Part shown: piece after piece, positions 24,997-33,468 of the stretch
Layout of the letters: every line of letters begins with the position of its first letter
How positions within the stretch are numbered: the stretch's first letter is position 1
Assembly: GCA_025927955.1 (NCBI GenBank)
Contig: JAICKK010000010.1
Coordinates: forward strand, 1-41,599
Reading direction: 5' to 3'
Source: Nocardioidaceae bacterium
Lineage (GTDB): Bacteria > Actinomycetota > Actinomycetes > Propionibacteriales > Nocardioidaceae
DNA: 41,599 nt
Translations under genes and position numbers: made by a program
The notes under the pieces: generated by a model
Databases searched by the model: none
What the model was told of the DNA's origin: nothing
The model's input: only the letters and a program-made list of their open reading frames with translations

Positions 24997-27453
24997 GTGC
25001 GTCCATGCTTCTCGCTCTGGGCCCGGCGGCGCGTCGGGGGGACCGGTTCGGACGCAGACCGGTTGTCCCCTCCTGCCGCGCCCCACGGCGTCTGGGCGGC
25101 GCCCGCCGTTCTCGCGGCGTCCCCGTTCTTCGACGCTGGCTGGTACGCGGAGACCAGCGGTTGCGATCCTGATCCGGTCGAGGCTGCCCGCCACTACCTG
25201 CGCCATGGTGCGCGGAGCGGCGCCTGGCCTCATCCGCTGTTCTCGCCGGCGTTCGCAGTGCGTCGCCGACCGTCGTTGGCAGAAGGTGCGGACCCGCTGC
25301 TGAGCTACCTGCGCCACCGAGCCTTCGACGTGCCGACGCATCCGCTCTTCAAGCCCGCTGCCTACGTCCGCCAGTACCCGGCCGCGGCGCTGCACCCCTA
25401 CGGCCCGCTCGGGCACTACATCGAGATGGGGGCGGCCGAGGGTCTCGCCCCCAACGGCTGGTACCGGGCGACCGGAAGCGAGCCTCGTGGCCTCGTGGAC
25501 TGGGTCGTTGCCAGACGCCGCGAGTGGGCAGCCAGTCACCTGGCGGACTCAACGACAGTCGACTGGGCCGCACTCGAGGACGCCGAACGCTCCAACGACG
25601 TGGTGACGGTTCTCGTGCGCGGCGGCCGGAGCTGGCGGCGTACGGCTGGCTGTCTGGCAAGCGTGATGAGAGCCGGTGCCCCGCGGGGTCGGGTGCTCGA
25701 CTGTCTTCTGGTCGACGACTCCGCGGACGAGCTGTCGTCCCAGGTGCTGTCCTCACTCGCAGCGCGGTATGCGAACGTCCGCATAGTGCATCAGCGCGCC
25801 GGAATGGGCTTCTGCGCCAGCGTGAACCGGGCCCTGCCCGAGGCCCTGGGGTCGAAGGTCGTCCTCCTGGATGCGGCGGTGGACGTGCGGGACGGGTGGC
25901 TCGACCCTCTCCTGGCCCGGCTCGACCAGCCTGACGTCCTGGCGGCGCAGTCCCTGCTGATCTCCCCGACGGGTACGGTCCATGGCGCCGGCGTCGCCTT
26001 TCCTCGCGACCGAAGGCCTCCCTACAACTTCCTCCACGGCTTCCCGGCCGAGGACGCCGAGGCTCTGACCGACGTCGCCTTCGCGAGCCTGAGCCGATCC
26101 GCCCTGGCAGTGCGGCTTCGTGACCTCGCGGCCGTCCGCGGCTTCGACCCCGGCCTCCGTGAGGGGCTCGAGGACGTCGATCTCTGCCTGCGGCTGGCGC
26201 GGATGCGAAGGGGCCGGTTCGTCTTCGAACCGCACTCGCGCGTCACGTACACGCGAACCGTGACCACGGCCGACCTCGCGGGCCGACCGGCGCTCGACCC
26301 CCTGCTGGCCAGATGGAAGGGACGAGTCCCGCGCGACGAGGAACAGCTGTGGCGCAGCGCGGGGTTCTCGCTGCCTGACGTGCTGGGGGAGGCGTCGCCG
26401 AGCCACGCAGTGAACAGAGCGCCGGTCCACGTCACCGAACATGTGCCGCGCCTCCGCTGGGCACTCAAGGTCGCCGCTCCCGCGGGAGGCCACGGTGAGC
26501 TGTGGGGCGACATGCACTTCGCCCGTCGGCTGGCCGTCGCGCTCCGGGACCTCGGTCAGGCGGTCGTCATCGACCACCCGACGGCGTTCACCCGCCACTC
26601 CGCTCGGCTTGACGATGTGAACCTCAGCCTGCGCGGCCTCGCCTCGTTCCGACCGGTGCCGGGCCCGGTCAACCTGCTCTGGGTCATCTCTCACCCGGAG
26701 CTCCTGACCCGGCGAGAGCTCCTGTCGTACGACCGCGTGCTGGCCGCGAGCGAGTCATGGTCGAAGAAGATGTCCCGGCGATGGCACGTCGCCATCCGCC
26801 CGCTGCTCCAGGCCACTGACCCGGGACTCTTCCATCCCGAGCGCGGGCGGCCGGACTCCGGGGAGCGGCTGCTCTTCGTGGGAGGCTCCCGTCGCCAGTA
26901 CCGAAGGATGGTCAGACACTCCGTGGAGAAGGGCCTTCCTTTGGCCGTCTACGGTTCCGGCTGGGAGGACTTCATCCCCCCACGGCTCATCAAGGCGCAG
27001 TCGGTGCCCAACAGCGACGTTGGCCGCATGTACGCCTCTGCCGGTGTCGTGCTCAATGACCACTGGGACGACATGAGGGCCGAGGGCTTCCTGTCGAACC
27101 GCCTCTTCGACGCGGTCGCCAGCGGAGCGCGGGTGGTGACGGATGACGTCGCGGGGCTCGCGAAGCTGTTCGGTCAGTCGGTGCAGGTGGCCCGGAACGG
27201 TCGGACACTACGTGACCTGGTGCACGGAGATCTGGACGGCACGTTCGGCACCTACGACCAGCGACGGACGGCGGCGGAGCGAGTGCACCGCGAACACTCC
27301 TTCCTCGTGAGAGCACAGTCGCTCCTCGAGGTGGCCCTCGACGTACGTCGACATCGGGAAGCCGAGCATCGGCGCAGCAGCGGCCGGCTCCTCTCCTCGA
27401 TACCGGCTCTCACGGCGCGGGACGAGGAGGGTCCCTCGGCGCGAGCGGGTTGA
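24997..27453 (+). CDS. Multidomain glycosyltransferase: N-terminal repeats, GT2-like domain, CgeB-like GT domain
   Basis: 818 residues from a GTG with GGGAG 9 bases upstream. Residues ~40-155 hold about three imperfect repeats of the type SPFFDAGWYAE / ARHYLRHGARSG / PHPLF, a module I recognise from large glycan-locus transferases. Residues ~200-430 look like a family-2 domain: VVTVLVRGGRSWRRTAGCL, LLVDDSADELSSQ, FCASVNRALPEA and EGLEDVDLCLRLARMRRG. Residues ~480-800 resemble the CgeB/spore-protein group of GT-B transferases: GELWGDMHFARRLAVALRDL, then GVVLNDHWDDMRAEGFLSNR (near 684). The 3' end overlaps the convergent sulfotransferase-like gene by 44 bases. Base composition is lower in GC than upstream genes. 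Confidence 0.75.
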   Translation: MRPCFSLWARRRVGGTGSDADRLSPPAAPHGVWAAPAVLAASPFFDAGWYAETSGCDPDPVEAARHYLRHGARSGAWPHPLFSPAFAVRRRPSLAEGADPLLSYLRHRAFDVPTHPLFKPAAYVRQYPAAALHPYGPLGHYIEMGAAEGLAPNGWYRATGSEPRGLVDWVVARRREWAASHLADSTTVDWAALEDAERSNDVVTVLVRGGRSWRRTAGCLASVMRAGAPRGRVLDCLLVDDSADELSSQVLSSLAARYANVRIVHQRAGMGFCASVNRALPEALGSKVVLLDAAVDVRDGWLDPLLARLDQPDVLAAQSLLISPTGTVHGAGVAFPRDRRPPYNFLHGFPAEDAEALTDVAFASLSRSALAVRLRDLAAVRGFDPGLREGLEDVDLCLRLARMRRGRFVFEPHSRVTYTRTVTTADLAGRPALDPLLARWKGRVPRDEEQLWRSAGFSLPDVLGEASPSHAVNRAPVHVTEHVPRLRWALKVAAPAGGHGELWGDMHFARRLAVALRDLGQAVVIDHPTAFTRHSARLDDVNLSLRGLASFRPVPGPVNLLWVISHPELLTRRELLSYDRVLAASESWSKKMSRRWHVAIRPLLQATDPGLFHPERGRPDSGERLLFVGGSRRQYRRMVRHSVEKGLPLAVYGSGWEDFIPPRLIKAQSVPNSDVGRMYASAGVVLNDHWDDMRAEGFLSNRLFDAVASGARVVTDDVAGLAKLFGQSVQVARNGRTLRDLVHGDLDGTFGTYDQRRTAAERVHREHSFLVRAQSLLEVALDVRRHREAEHRRSSGRLLSSIPALTARDEEGPSARAG

Positions 27454-28447
27454 CGAGGTGGGCGATCAGGTCCACCAGCGACTGCTCGCCGGCCGTCATC
27501 GGGACATCATCCTGGTCGTCGCTGGAGATGCGGACCTCCTCAGCGAGCACTCGCAACGGGCCGCCGACGGTCCCGAGCTCGTTGACCCGACGCACCTCCT
27601 CATCGAAGCGCTCGTGAAGTGCCTTCGAGTCCGCCTCGGAGAGGCGTGGTGCCTCTCCGGTCAGTGGCGTGCATGCGATGAGTGCGTCACTCACGCGGCG
27701 TGCCTCGGACTTCCCGGCGAGCCTGCCGTTGAGCGACCGCATGAGGCGCAGCTCGAGGACCGTCAGGGAGCGGTTCACCTCGACAAGATCGAGGTCCCAG
27801 CTCGAGTTGGGCTCGACCTCCAGTATGCAACCGCACCAGTGCCGGAAGATCGACTCTCGCACGCTGTCGTAGTGGACGACCACGACAGCGTGCCGTCCCA
27901 CCGTATGGACGAGACGCTCGATGGGCCTGGCGAACCCCGGCGAGTAGTCGCCTCGAGACGGGTCGATGAAGGCGGAGAACGTCCCCGTGTAGAGGCCCCG
28001 CTTGACCTGCTGGCCATACATCGACAGAGCGTGCCCGGAGATGTCCCGGACATAGACGACGGCACGGAGGCTGCGACCATGGGCGGCGACGCGTTCGACC
28101 AGCTGCCCCCAACGGTCATCGTCGAAGCGGTAGAGGAACTCCGAGGAGTACAGGACCGAGTCGGCTTCGTCGTCCAGGGTCGCGAGGGCCCGGTCGAGCT
28201 CCGAGGCGACGTCCCGTCCGCGCGGGGCCATGCTGGGGACGAGGAACCACGCAAGGGGCAGACCGTTACCGCTGTCGACCCCACCGGCGAGCACGACCTC
28301 GTCGTTCTCCCAGCGTGGGTAGAGGATCCCCCGAGCAGCCAGCTGCTCCCGGTTCCGGGCGAAGGCCACCTGAAGGGCACTCGAGCCCGTCTTGTGCGCG
28401 CCCATGTGCAGGATGAGATCCCGCGAACGCTGATTCTCCCGAGCCAC
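27410..28447 (-). CDS. Sulfotransferase-like protein
   Basis: 345 residues from a GTG; the only nearby alternative, Met15, would cut into the nucleotide loop. LILHMGAHKTGSSALQVAF (residues ~11-29) fits the PAPS 5' loop with the H-K-T-G-S-S core of bacterial sulfotransferase-like proteins. LRAVVYVRDISGHALSMY (near 130) fits the 3'-phosphate site but reads R-D-I instead of R-D-P. The rest is unremarkable. It is divergent from the double glycosyltransferase across a 146-base gap and convergent with the 818-residue transferase. Acceptor unknown. The related HKTGS proteins of unproven activity are an alternative, so function is less certain than for the other three. Confidence 0.65.
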   Translation of the reverse strand: MARENQRSRDLILHMGAHKTGSSALQVAFARNREQLAARGILYPRWENDEVVLAGGVDSGNGLPLAWFLVPSMAPRGRDVASELDRALATLDDEADSVLYSSEFLYRFDDDRWGQLVERVAAHGRSLRAVVYVRDISGHALSMYGQQVKRGLYTGTFSAFIDPSRGDYSPGFARPIERLVHTVGRHAVVVVHYDSVRESIFRHWCGCILEVEPNSSWDLDLVEVNRSLTVLELRLMRSLNGRLAGKSEARRVSDALIACTPLTGEAPRLSEADSKALHERFDEEVRRVNELGTVGGPLRVLAEEVRISSDDQDDVPMTAGEQSLVDLIAHLVNPLAPRDPPRPAP

Positions 28448-28593
28448 GCAGACCAGCGTCTCACCCAGTGCATCCCAGATGCCAACGAGAGCGCTTGGGG
28501 CGACGCGGACGGGTCCGCACTATTGTTCGCACGACGACTGCCCGAGGCTCAAGGCCGGTTCCGAGCCTATGCATCCGCGACGAGGAGCGCTCG

Positions 28594-31455
28594 ATGAGGT
28601 CACGCTGGCGGAAGGGAGCCCCCCAAGCGCCCGGGGCCGCCGCGGTGGAGGGTCCTGGCCACTCGACCGGTTCCACCGGCGACCTTCCGCCTCCCGTCGT
28701 GTCGCCCGGCGAGGTGGCCAAGGCCCTGCCGTCGACTGAACTGCGCCGAGGAGGCGTGAGCGGCACGATCCGTCGGTCGAGGCGCCTGAAGAGCTCCACC
28801 TCCGGTGTCTGGGGGAGGACGGACAGAGTGCGCCTCGACCAGGTCCGAGGGTGGATGTACGCACCTGCCGGCCACGTGCTTCCGGTCCTCATGGTCGATG
28901 GCAAGCCCGCAGAGCTGGTGGCCTGGCCAGTGCGCCGCGATGACGTCAGCCGGTCGTTGGGCACCTCGGACCACACGGGGTTCCGATTCCGTCTCCACGG
29001 TGCCCGCGAGGGTGCGCTGCTCGAGCTGCTGGCCCTCGTCGGCGAGCACCTCGAAGTGGTTCACGTCTCCCGTCTGCGGCGCGGTTCGTTGACCACCAAC
29101 CCGCTGGAGCAGCTGGAGAGAGCCGCTGAGCTGGCTCGCGACGAGAGGTCTGTCGCCGTCACCTGCTGGGACGGGGGCCACAATCCCATCGGCCGTGCCA
29201 AGGTCCTGTACGACATCGCGTCCCGGACGCGTCCGACTGCTCTCTTCTGCTACCTCTTCGAGGAGTTCGGCACGGGGGTGTGGCCACCCCTGACGGGAAC
29301 TGGCACCGCGGTGGTGGCGATCCCGTGGCATCACAGGCGTCAGTACCACGAGGCCATCCGGGATCTGAGCATCGCCTTCAACACCGTGTGGATGTGCAAG
29401 CCGCGGCTGCCGACCTTTCTGCTGGCCGCCCAGATCGCGAGCGCCGATGCGCGGCTGGTGCTGGACATCGACGACAACGAGGAGCACTTCTCCATGTCGG
29501 AGGGGTCACGCAAGCGCATCTACGGGCTGCCGGGACTGGGCCATGCCCGACTGGTCGCCGGCCAGGTGCCGGCGCGAACCGTGGCGAGCGGCGCGCTGCA
29601 GCTCGACTTCGGCGGGCGCCTGGTGCGACACGCTCGCGACCCGGTCACGTCGCCCCAGCGGCCTCGAGGAGACAAGGCGCCGGCCTCGGGCGAGGTGAAG
29701 CGGGTCGGGTTCATCGGCACGGTGAGACCCCACAAGAACGTGGTGACGCTCGCCAAGAGCATCGGCGCGGTGAGCTGGGCGGCCGATCGGGACATCCGAC
29801 TGCACGTCATGGGCGACGTGGCCCCGCGTCGCCTTCGCGACGACCTGGTCGCCAACGGCGCAGAGGTCAGCGGCCTCGTGCCGATCGAGTCGGTCCCCGA
29901 CCGGTTGGCCACGATGGACTGCGTGGTCACAGGCTTCCCGCCGCAGGACGTCGACGAGGTCATGATCACGCGCTACCAGATCTCCGCGAAGATCGGAGAC
30001 GCGCTCGCTGCGGGCAAGCCGGTGCTCGTGCCCGACAGCCCCAGCGTCCGGGATCTCGACGGAGTCGCCGGGGTCTACCTCTTCGACACCTCGAACTTCG
30101 GGGAACGACTCATCGAGGCCATCGACAGCTCCGAGCCGATCCGCCTGCCCGCCGACTTCACGATCGAGGGCGCCGCGGCGTCGTTCGAGCTGGCGCTGGT
30201 GGACGCAAGCGGTGGCGCACGCGCCGACGAGGTGCTCGGGCCCCTGCGGTGCGACCCTTCGCCGGGAGCGCCTCCGCCCGACACTGTCCTGCTGGTGTGG
30301 AAGCAGCACGACGCCGGACTGTACGGACGGCGAGTGGACCAGGTCGCGAGGTCGTGGAAGCTGGCGAACCCCGACTCGAGAGTCGTCGTTCTCGAGTTCC
30401 TCCACGAACGGGACCGAGGTCGGCTCGAGGAGCTCAGGGGCGATGCCACGACGGACGCTGCGGAGATCCTGGATCTGGCCGCGGCCAAGGCGAGCAGCGG
30501 GTTCGTCGACGCCGACGGCGTCGAGTACCGGACCCTTCCGCTGTCGGGGACAGAGCGGGCCGACGGGGTCCTCGAGCAGTTCCTCGTCGGCCAGAGGATC
30601 TTCCCACGGAACACCAGGGTGGTGCTCTATCCCATCATCGAGCGCTTCTCCGACATCGCGCACGTCCTGCGCCCCTATCGGACCGTGGTGGATGTCGTCG
30701 ACAACCAGTTCGCCTGGGCCACGAGCGCGGAGCGCAGACGCGACATGGCCTGGCAGTACAGCGTCATGGTGCGCAGCTGCGACGCCCTGGTCTTCAACTC
30801 GGAGGCGAACCGCGACTTCTTCACCTCCTCGGGCATCGTGGCCGACGAGCTCGGTGGTCACGTCATCCCGAACTGGTACCAGCTTCCGAGGCTGTCGAGC
30901 AGGCCCCCGGTCACGGCCAGTGCGCGTCGCAGTCTCGTGTACAGCGGCAACATGAACGACCGCGTGGACTGGAAGCTCCTGGGTCGAGTGTGCGACGAGA
31001 TCCCCGAGGCACGACTGGTCCTGATCGGAACCGCGAGTCGGAGTCTCGCGGAGCTGAACGACCTCCTCCGGCGGCCGAACGTGGTCTATCTCGGCGCGCT
31101 GAACGAGAGGGACTGCATCTCGGCGCTCTGTACGGCGCAGGCGGCGGTCGTCCCCCACGTCGTCAACGACGTCTCCTCGTACATGAACCCGTTGAAGCTG
31201 CGAATGTACGAAGCACTGCGGTTGCCTGCCGTGACCTCGCAGCTGCCCGGCGTGGGCCAGGACCACAGTCTCCTCGTCCAGACGACGCCTGACCTGTTCG
31301 TTGACACCGTGCGCCAGGTGCTTGCTCACGACCCTCCGCGAAGGCAAGCCGTGACGACGAGCTGTCAGGAGCTGGCTCCGGAGGCCAGGACCTACCTGGA
31401 CCTTCTCGGCGCCATGAAGCCGGCGGCGGGCGGGATCGAGGTCCAGCGGGTGTGA
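28594..31455 (+). CDS. Double glycosyltransferase (two GT-B domains) with N-terminal accessory domain
   Basis: 953 residues from the ATG at 28594, placed after GAGGAGCG. Residues ~80-140 (RVRLDQVRGWMYAP, LPVLMVDGKPAELV, TSDHTGFRFRLHG) match the small beta domain with a central G-W and a terminal G-F that is often attached to glycan-building enzymes. Residues ~180-560 form a first transferase: VLDIDDNEEHFSM, GFIGTVRPHKNVVTLAKSIG (near 372) and GDALAAGKPVLVPDSPSVRD. Residues ~570-930 form a second: VVDVVDNQFAWATS, ALVFNSEANRDFF, SLVYSGNMNDRVDWKLLG (near 783) and MNPLKLRMYEALRLPAV. Both look like GT4-type. The protein could add two sugars in turn. Its stop overlaps the GTG of the epimerase remnant. 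Confidence 0.75.
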   Translation: MRSRWRKGAPQAPGAAAVEGPGHSTGSTGDLPPPVVSPGEVAKALPSTELRRGGVSGTIRRSRRLKSSTSGVWGRTDRVRLDQVRGWMYAPAGHVLPVLMVDGKPAELVAWPVRRDDVSRSLGTSDHTGFRFRLHGAREGALLELLALVGEHLEVVHVSRLRRGSLTTNPLEQLERAAELARDERSVAVTCWDGGHNPIGRAKVLYDIASRTRPTALFCYLFEEFGTGVWPPLTGTGTAVVAIPWHHRRQYHEAIRDLSIAFNTVWMCKPRLPTFLLAAQIASADARLVLDIDDNEEHFSMSEGSRKRIYGLPGLGHARLVAGQVPARTVASGALQLDFGGRLVRHARDPVTSPQRPRGDKAPASGEVKRVGFIGTVRPHKNVVTLAKSIGAVSWAADRDIRLHVMGDVAPRRLRDDLVANGAEVSGLVPIESVPDRLATMDCVVTGFPPQDVDEVMITRYQISAKIGDALAAGKPVLVPDSPSVRDLDGVAGVYLFDTSNFGERLIEAIDSSEPIRLPADFTIEGAAASFELALVDASGGARADEVLGPLRCDPSPGAPPPDTVLLVWKQHDAGLYGRRVDQVARSWKLANPDSRVVVLEFLHERDRGRLEELRGDATTDAAEILDLAAAKASSGFVDADGVEYRTLPLSGTERADGVLEQFLVGQRIFPRNTRVVLYPIIERFSDIAHVLRPYRTVVDVVDNQFAWATSAERRRDMAWQYSVMVRSCDALVFNSEANRDFFTSSGIVADELGGHVIPNWYQLPRLSSRPPVTASARRSLVYSGNMNDRVDWKLLGRVCDEIPEARLVLIGTASRSLAELNDLLRRPNVVYLGALNERDCISALCTAQAAVVPHVVNDVSSYMNPLKLRMYEALRLPAVTSQLPGVGQDHSLLVQTTPDLFVDTVRQVLAHDPPRRQAVTTSCQELAPEARTYLDLLGAMKPAAGGIEVQRV

Positions 31456-31577
31456 AGGTCCTGCTCGACAAGGCTCGCCGGGTCCTCGGCTGGACCGCAC
31501 GGCTGGGCCTCGACGACGCCGTCCGGTCCGCGCTGCAGTGGGCGCAACGACGGCCCGAGCTGCTGGGGTACGTGTGA
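31452..31577 (+). pseudogene. Truncated C-terminal remnant of an NAD-dependent epimerase/dehydratase
   Basis: A 41-codon frame reads KVLLDKARRVLGWTARLGLD and then DAVRSALQWAQRRPELLGYV. This fits the last ~40 residues of sugar-nucleotide epimerases/dehydratases, where K-A-R-x-x-L-G-W is followed by a helix ending in a Trp. The Rossmann and catalytic parts are missing; upstream the DNA belongs to the double glycosyltransferase in another frame. The GTG at 31452 overlaps that gene's stop, and the remnant's own stop overlaps the GTG of the PH-domain gene (31574). It may still be translated as a bridge. The family call comes from pattern reading of a short piece; a genuine small protein is the alternative. 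Confidence 0.6.
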
Positions 31578-32065
31578 AGGAGCCCTTCGCACCACCGGGT
31601 GAGCGGTGGGAGCCGGTGTCGCCGGCCCTCGCGCGGCTGCGTCACGCGCTCGTCGTCGGCGTCGCCGTGGTGCTGCTGGCCGTCGTCGGGGTCCTCTCGC
31701 TGCTGCTCCCCGTCCCCGCGGCCGCCTGGGTGGGCGCGGTCGTGCTCGTGCTGCTGGCCGCCCCGCTCGCGTGGGTGCTGGTCGGCCGGAACGCACGCTG
31801 GTGGGGGTACGCCGAGCGGGATGCCGACCTCTACATCCGCCACGGCGCCTTCTTCCGCACCCTCGTCGTCGTCCCCTACGGACGGATGCAGTACGTCGAC
31901 GTACAGGCGGGGCCGCTGGAGCAGGCCTTCGGGATCGCGAGCGTGCACCTGCACACCGCCAGCCCCGGAACCAGCGCCCGGATCCCGGGGCTGCCCGCCG
32001 ACGAGGCGGCCCGCCTCCGGGACCGGCTGACGTCGCTGGGGGAGTCGCAGGCGGCGGGTCTGTGA
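31574..32065 (+). CDS. PH domain-containing membrane protein (YdbS-like)
   Basis: 163 residues. Two adjacent membrane helices (ALVVGVAVVLLAVVGVLSLL and AWVGAVVLVLLAAPLAWVLV, residues ~25-70) are followed by one bacterial PH (bPH2) domain: ADLYIRHGAFFRTLVVVPYG, RMQYVDVQAGPLEQAFG and VHLHTASPG. YdbS/YdbT-type proteins are paired membrane proteins of unclear role, linked in Bacillus to resistance against certain antimicrobial compounds. The GTG start overlaps the remnant's TGA. The next gene is also a PH-domain protein with a GTGA overlap, so the pair is surely co-translated. Base composition returns to the high-GC genome norm here. Confidence 0.85.
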   Translation: MKEPFAPPGERWEPVSPALARLRHALVVGVAVVLLAVVGVLSLLLPVPAAAWVGAVVLVLLAAPLAWVLVGRNARWWGYAERDADLYIRHGAFFRTLVVVPYGRMQYVDVQAGPLEQAFGIASVHLHTASPGTSARIPGLPADEAARLRDRLTSLGESQAAGL

Positions 32066-33468
32066 CGCCACCCGAGGACGGGCCCGACCGGCGGCCCTAC
32101 CGGCGCCTGTCGCCGCTGACCCCCCTGGTGCGCGGCTTCATCCTTCTGATCGCCGTGCTGGCCTCCACCTGGGACGACCTGCTGCGCGGCGACCTGGGCC
32201 CGTTCGCGTGGCTGCTGCTCGCGATCCTGGCCGCGGGCGCCGCCTACGGCGCCGCGTCGTGGCTGCGGACGACGTACCGGATCGAGGCCGACGAGCTGCG
32301 CGTCGACACCGGGGTGGTCTCGCGGCAGTCGCGACGGATCCGGGTCGACCGGCTGCAGGGTGTCGACATCGTGCAGCCGTTCGTGGCCAGGATCTTCGGG
32401 CTCGCCGAGCTGCGGATGGATGTCGCGGGTGGCAGCGCCCGGGAGGGCTCCCTGGCGTTCCTGACGCTGCGCGACGCCGAGGCGCTGCGCGAGACGCTGC
32501 TGTCGCGGCGCGACGCGGTCCGGGCCGGCCGGAACGCAGCGGCCGACGGCTCCGCAGCCGCTCCGGAGGGCTCGACCGCCGCAGCGTCGCGGGAGCGGGT
32601 GCTGGCGCGGCTCGACCTGGGCACGCTGCTGGCCAGCCTGCTGCTGTCGGTCGAGACCGTGCTGTTCCTGGTGGCCGCGGCCGTGGTGGCGGCGGCGTTC
32701 GTGGTGTTCGGCCAGCTCGGCGGGGTCGCCGGGGTGGTGCCGGTGGTCGTCGGCTTCGCCCTCACGCAGTTCCGCAAGCTGTCGGCCTACTACGACTTCA
32801 CGCTCAGCACGGTCGGCGCCGCGGCCGGCGACACGGGGTGGCCTGCGGCGGTGAGGGTGCGTCGGGGGATGTTCGAGCGCAGCACCCAGACCATCACGCT
32901 GGCCCGCGTCCAGGGCGTCGTCGTCAGCGAGCCGCTGCTGTGGCGACGGCTGGGCTGGGCCCGCCTGGACGTCGCCGTTGCCGGCTACGCGGGTGGCCAG
33001 GGCCATGACAACGGCCCCTCGGCCTCGACGGTGATGCCGGTCGCCCCGCGGGGAGAGGTGCTCGCGCTGGCCCGCACGCTGCTCACGGGGTCGTTCCCCG
33101 GTGCGCCGCGCACGGAGCCGGGCCCGGACCCGGACGCCGTCCCGCTGAGCCCGGCGCCCGTCCGGGCGCGCTGGACGGCTCCGGTGTCGTGGCGCTTCCT
33201 GGCCGGCGGGCTCGGCGAGGACCTCGCCGTCGCCCGCGAGGGCATCTGGACCCGGCGCACGCACGTGGTGCCGCACGCCCGGGTGCAGTCGCTGCGGCTG
33301 CGCCAGGGGCCCTGGCAGCGCCGGCTCGGCCTGGTCGACCTGCGGGTGGACAGCCCGCCCGGGCCGGTCAGCCTGCGGATGCGTCACCGAGACGCCGGGG
33401 AGGTGCGGGGGCTGCTGGAGCGCGAGGACGCACTGGCCCGCGAGGCACGGCTCAGCTCCGCCGGCTGA
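32062..33468 (+). CDS. PH domain-containing membrane protein (YdbT-like)
   Basis: 468 residues from a GTG overlapping the previous stop. Membrane segments lie at residues ~24-70 and again at ~190-245 (TLLASLLLSVETVLFLVAAA and GVAGVVPVVVGFALTQF). At least three bPH2 modules repeat the pattern R-x-x-R-I/V-Q-x-(V/L)-x-(V/L)-x-Q/E-P-(L/F): RRIRVDRLQGVDIVQPFVAR, TQTITLARVQGVVVSEPLLW and HVVPHARVQSLRLRQGPWQ. This is the normal partner of the small YdbS-like protein. The 3' end overlaps the convergent methyltransferase by 17 bases. Function is unproven for the family; a role at the cell envelope is likely. Confidence 0.85.
   Translation: MTPPEDGPDRRPYRRLSPLTPLVRGFILLIAVLASTWDDLLRGDLGPFAWLLLAILAAGAAYGAASWLRTTYRIEADELRVDTGVVSRQSRRIRVDRLQGVDIVQPFVARIFGLAELRMDVAGGSAREGSLAFLTLRDAEALRETLLSRRDAVRAGRNAAADGSAAAPEGSTAAASRERVLARLDLGTLLASLLLSVETVLFLVAAAVVAAAFVVFGQLGGVAGVVPVVVGFALTQFRKLSAYYDFTLSTVGAAAGDTGWPAAVRVRRGMFERSTQTITLARVQGVVVSEPLLWRRLGWARLDVAVAGYAGGQGHDNGPSASTVMPVAPRGEVLALARTLLTGSFPGAPRTEPGPDPDAVPLSPAPVRARWTAPVSWRFLAGGLGEDLAVAREGIWTRRTHVVPHARVQSLRLRQGPWQRRLGLVDLRVDSPPGPVSLRMRHRDAGEVRGLLEREDALAREARLSSAG

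Larger units (their letters stand above)
24754..31455. other. Composition-shifted block, possible acquired module
   Basis: Counted by hand on single 60-base lines, GC is about 65% at 27481-27540, 67% at 30301-30360 and 70% at 29761-29820, against 78% at 22501-22560. Codons ending in A or T are clearly more frequent in the three genes here than in those on either side. The block has its own gene set (two multi-domain glycosyltransferases and a sulfotransferase-like gene). It ends exactly where a gene remnant begins. No integrase, transposase or flanking repeat was found. Confidence 0.5.

Noticed and set aside
24754-31455. Mobile element (integrase, transposase, attachment site) carrying the low-GC module
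   Set aside because: No recombinase-like protein, tRNA gene or direct repeat was seen at either end, so a named mobile element cannot be claimed.
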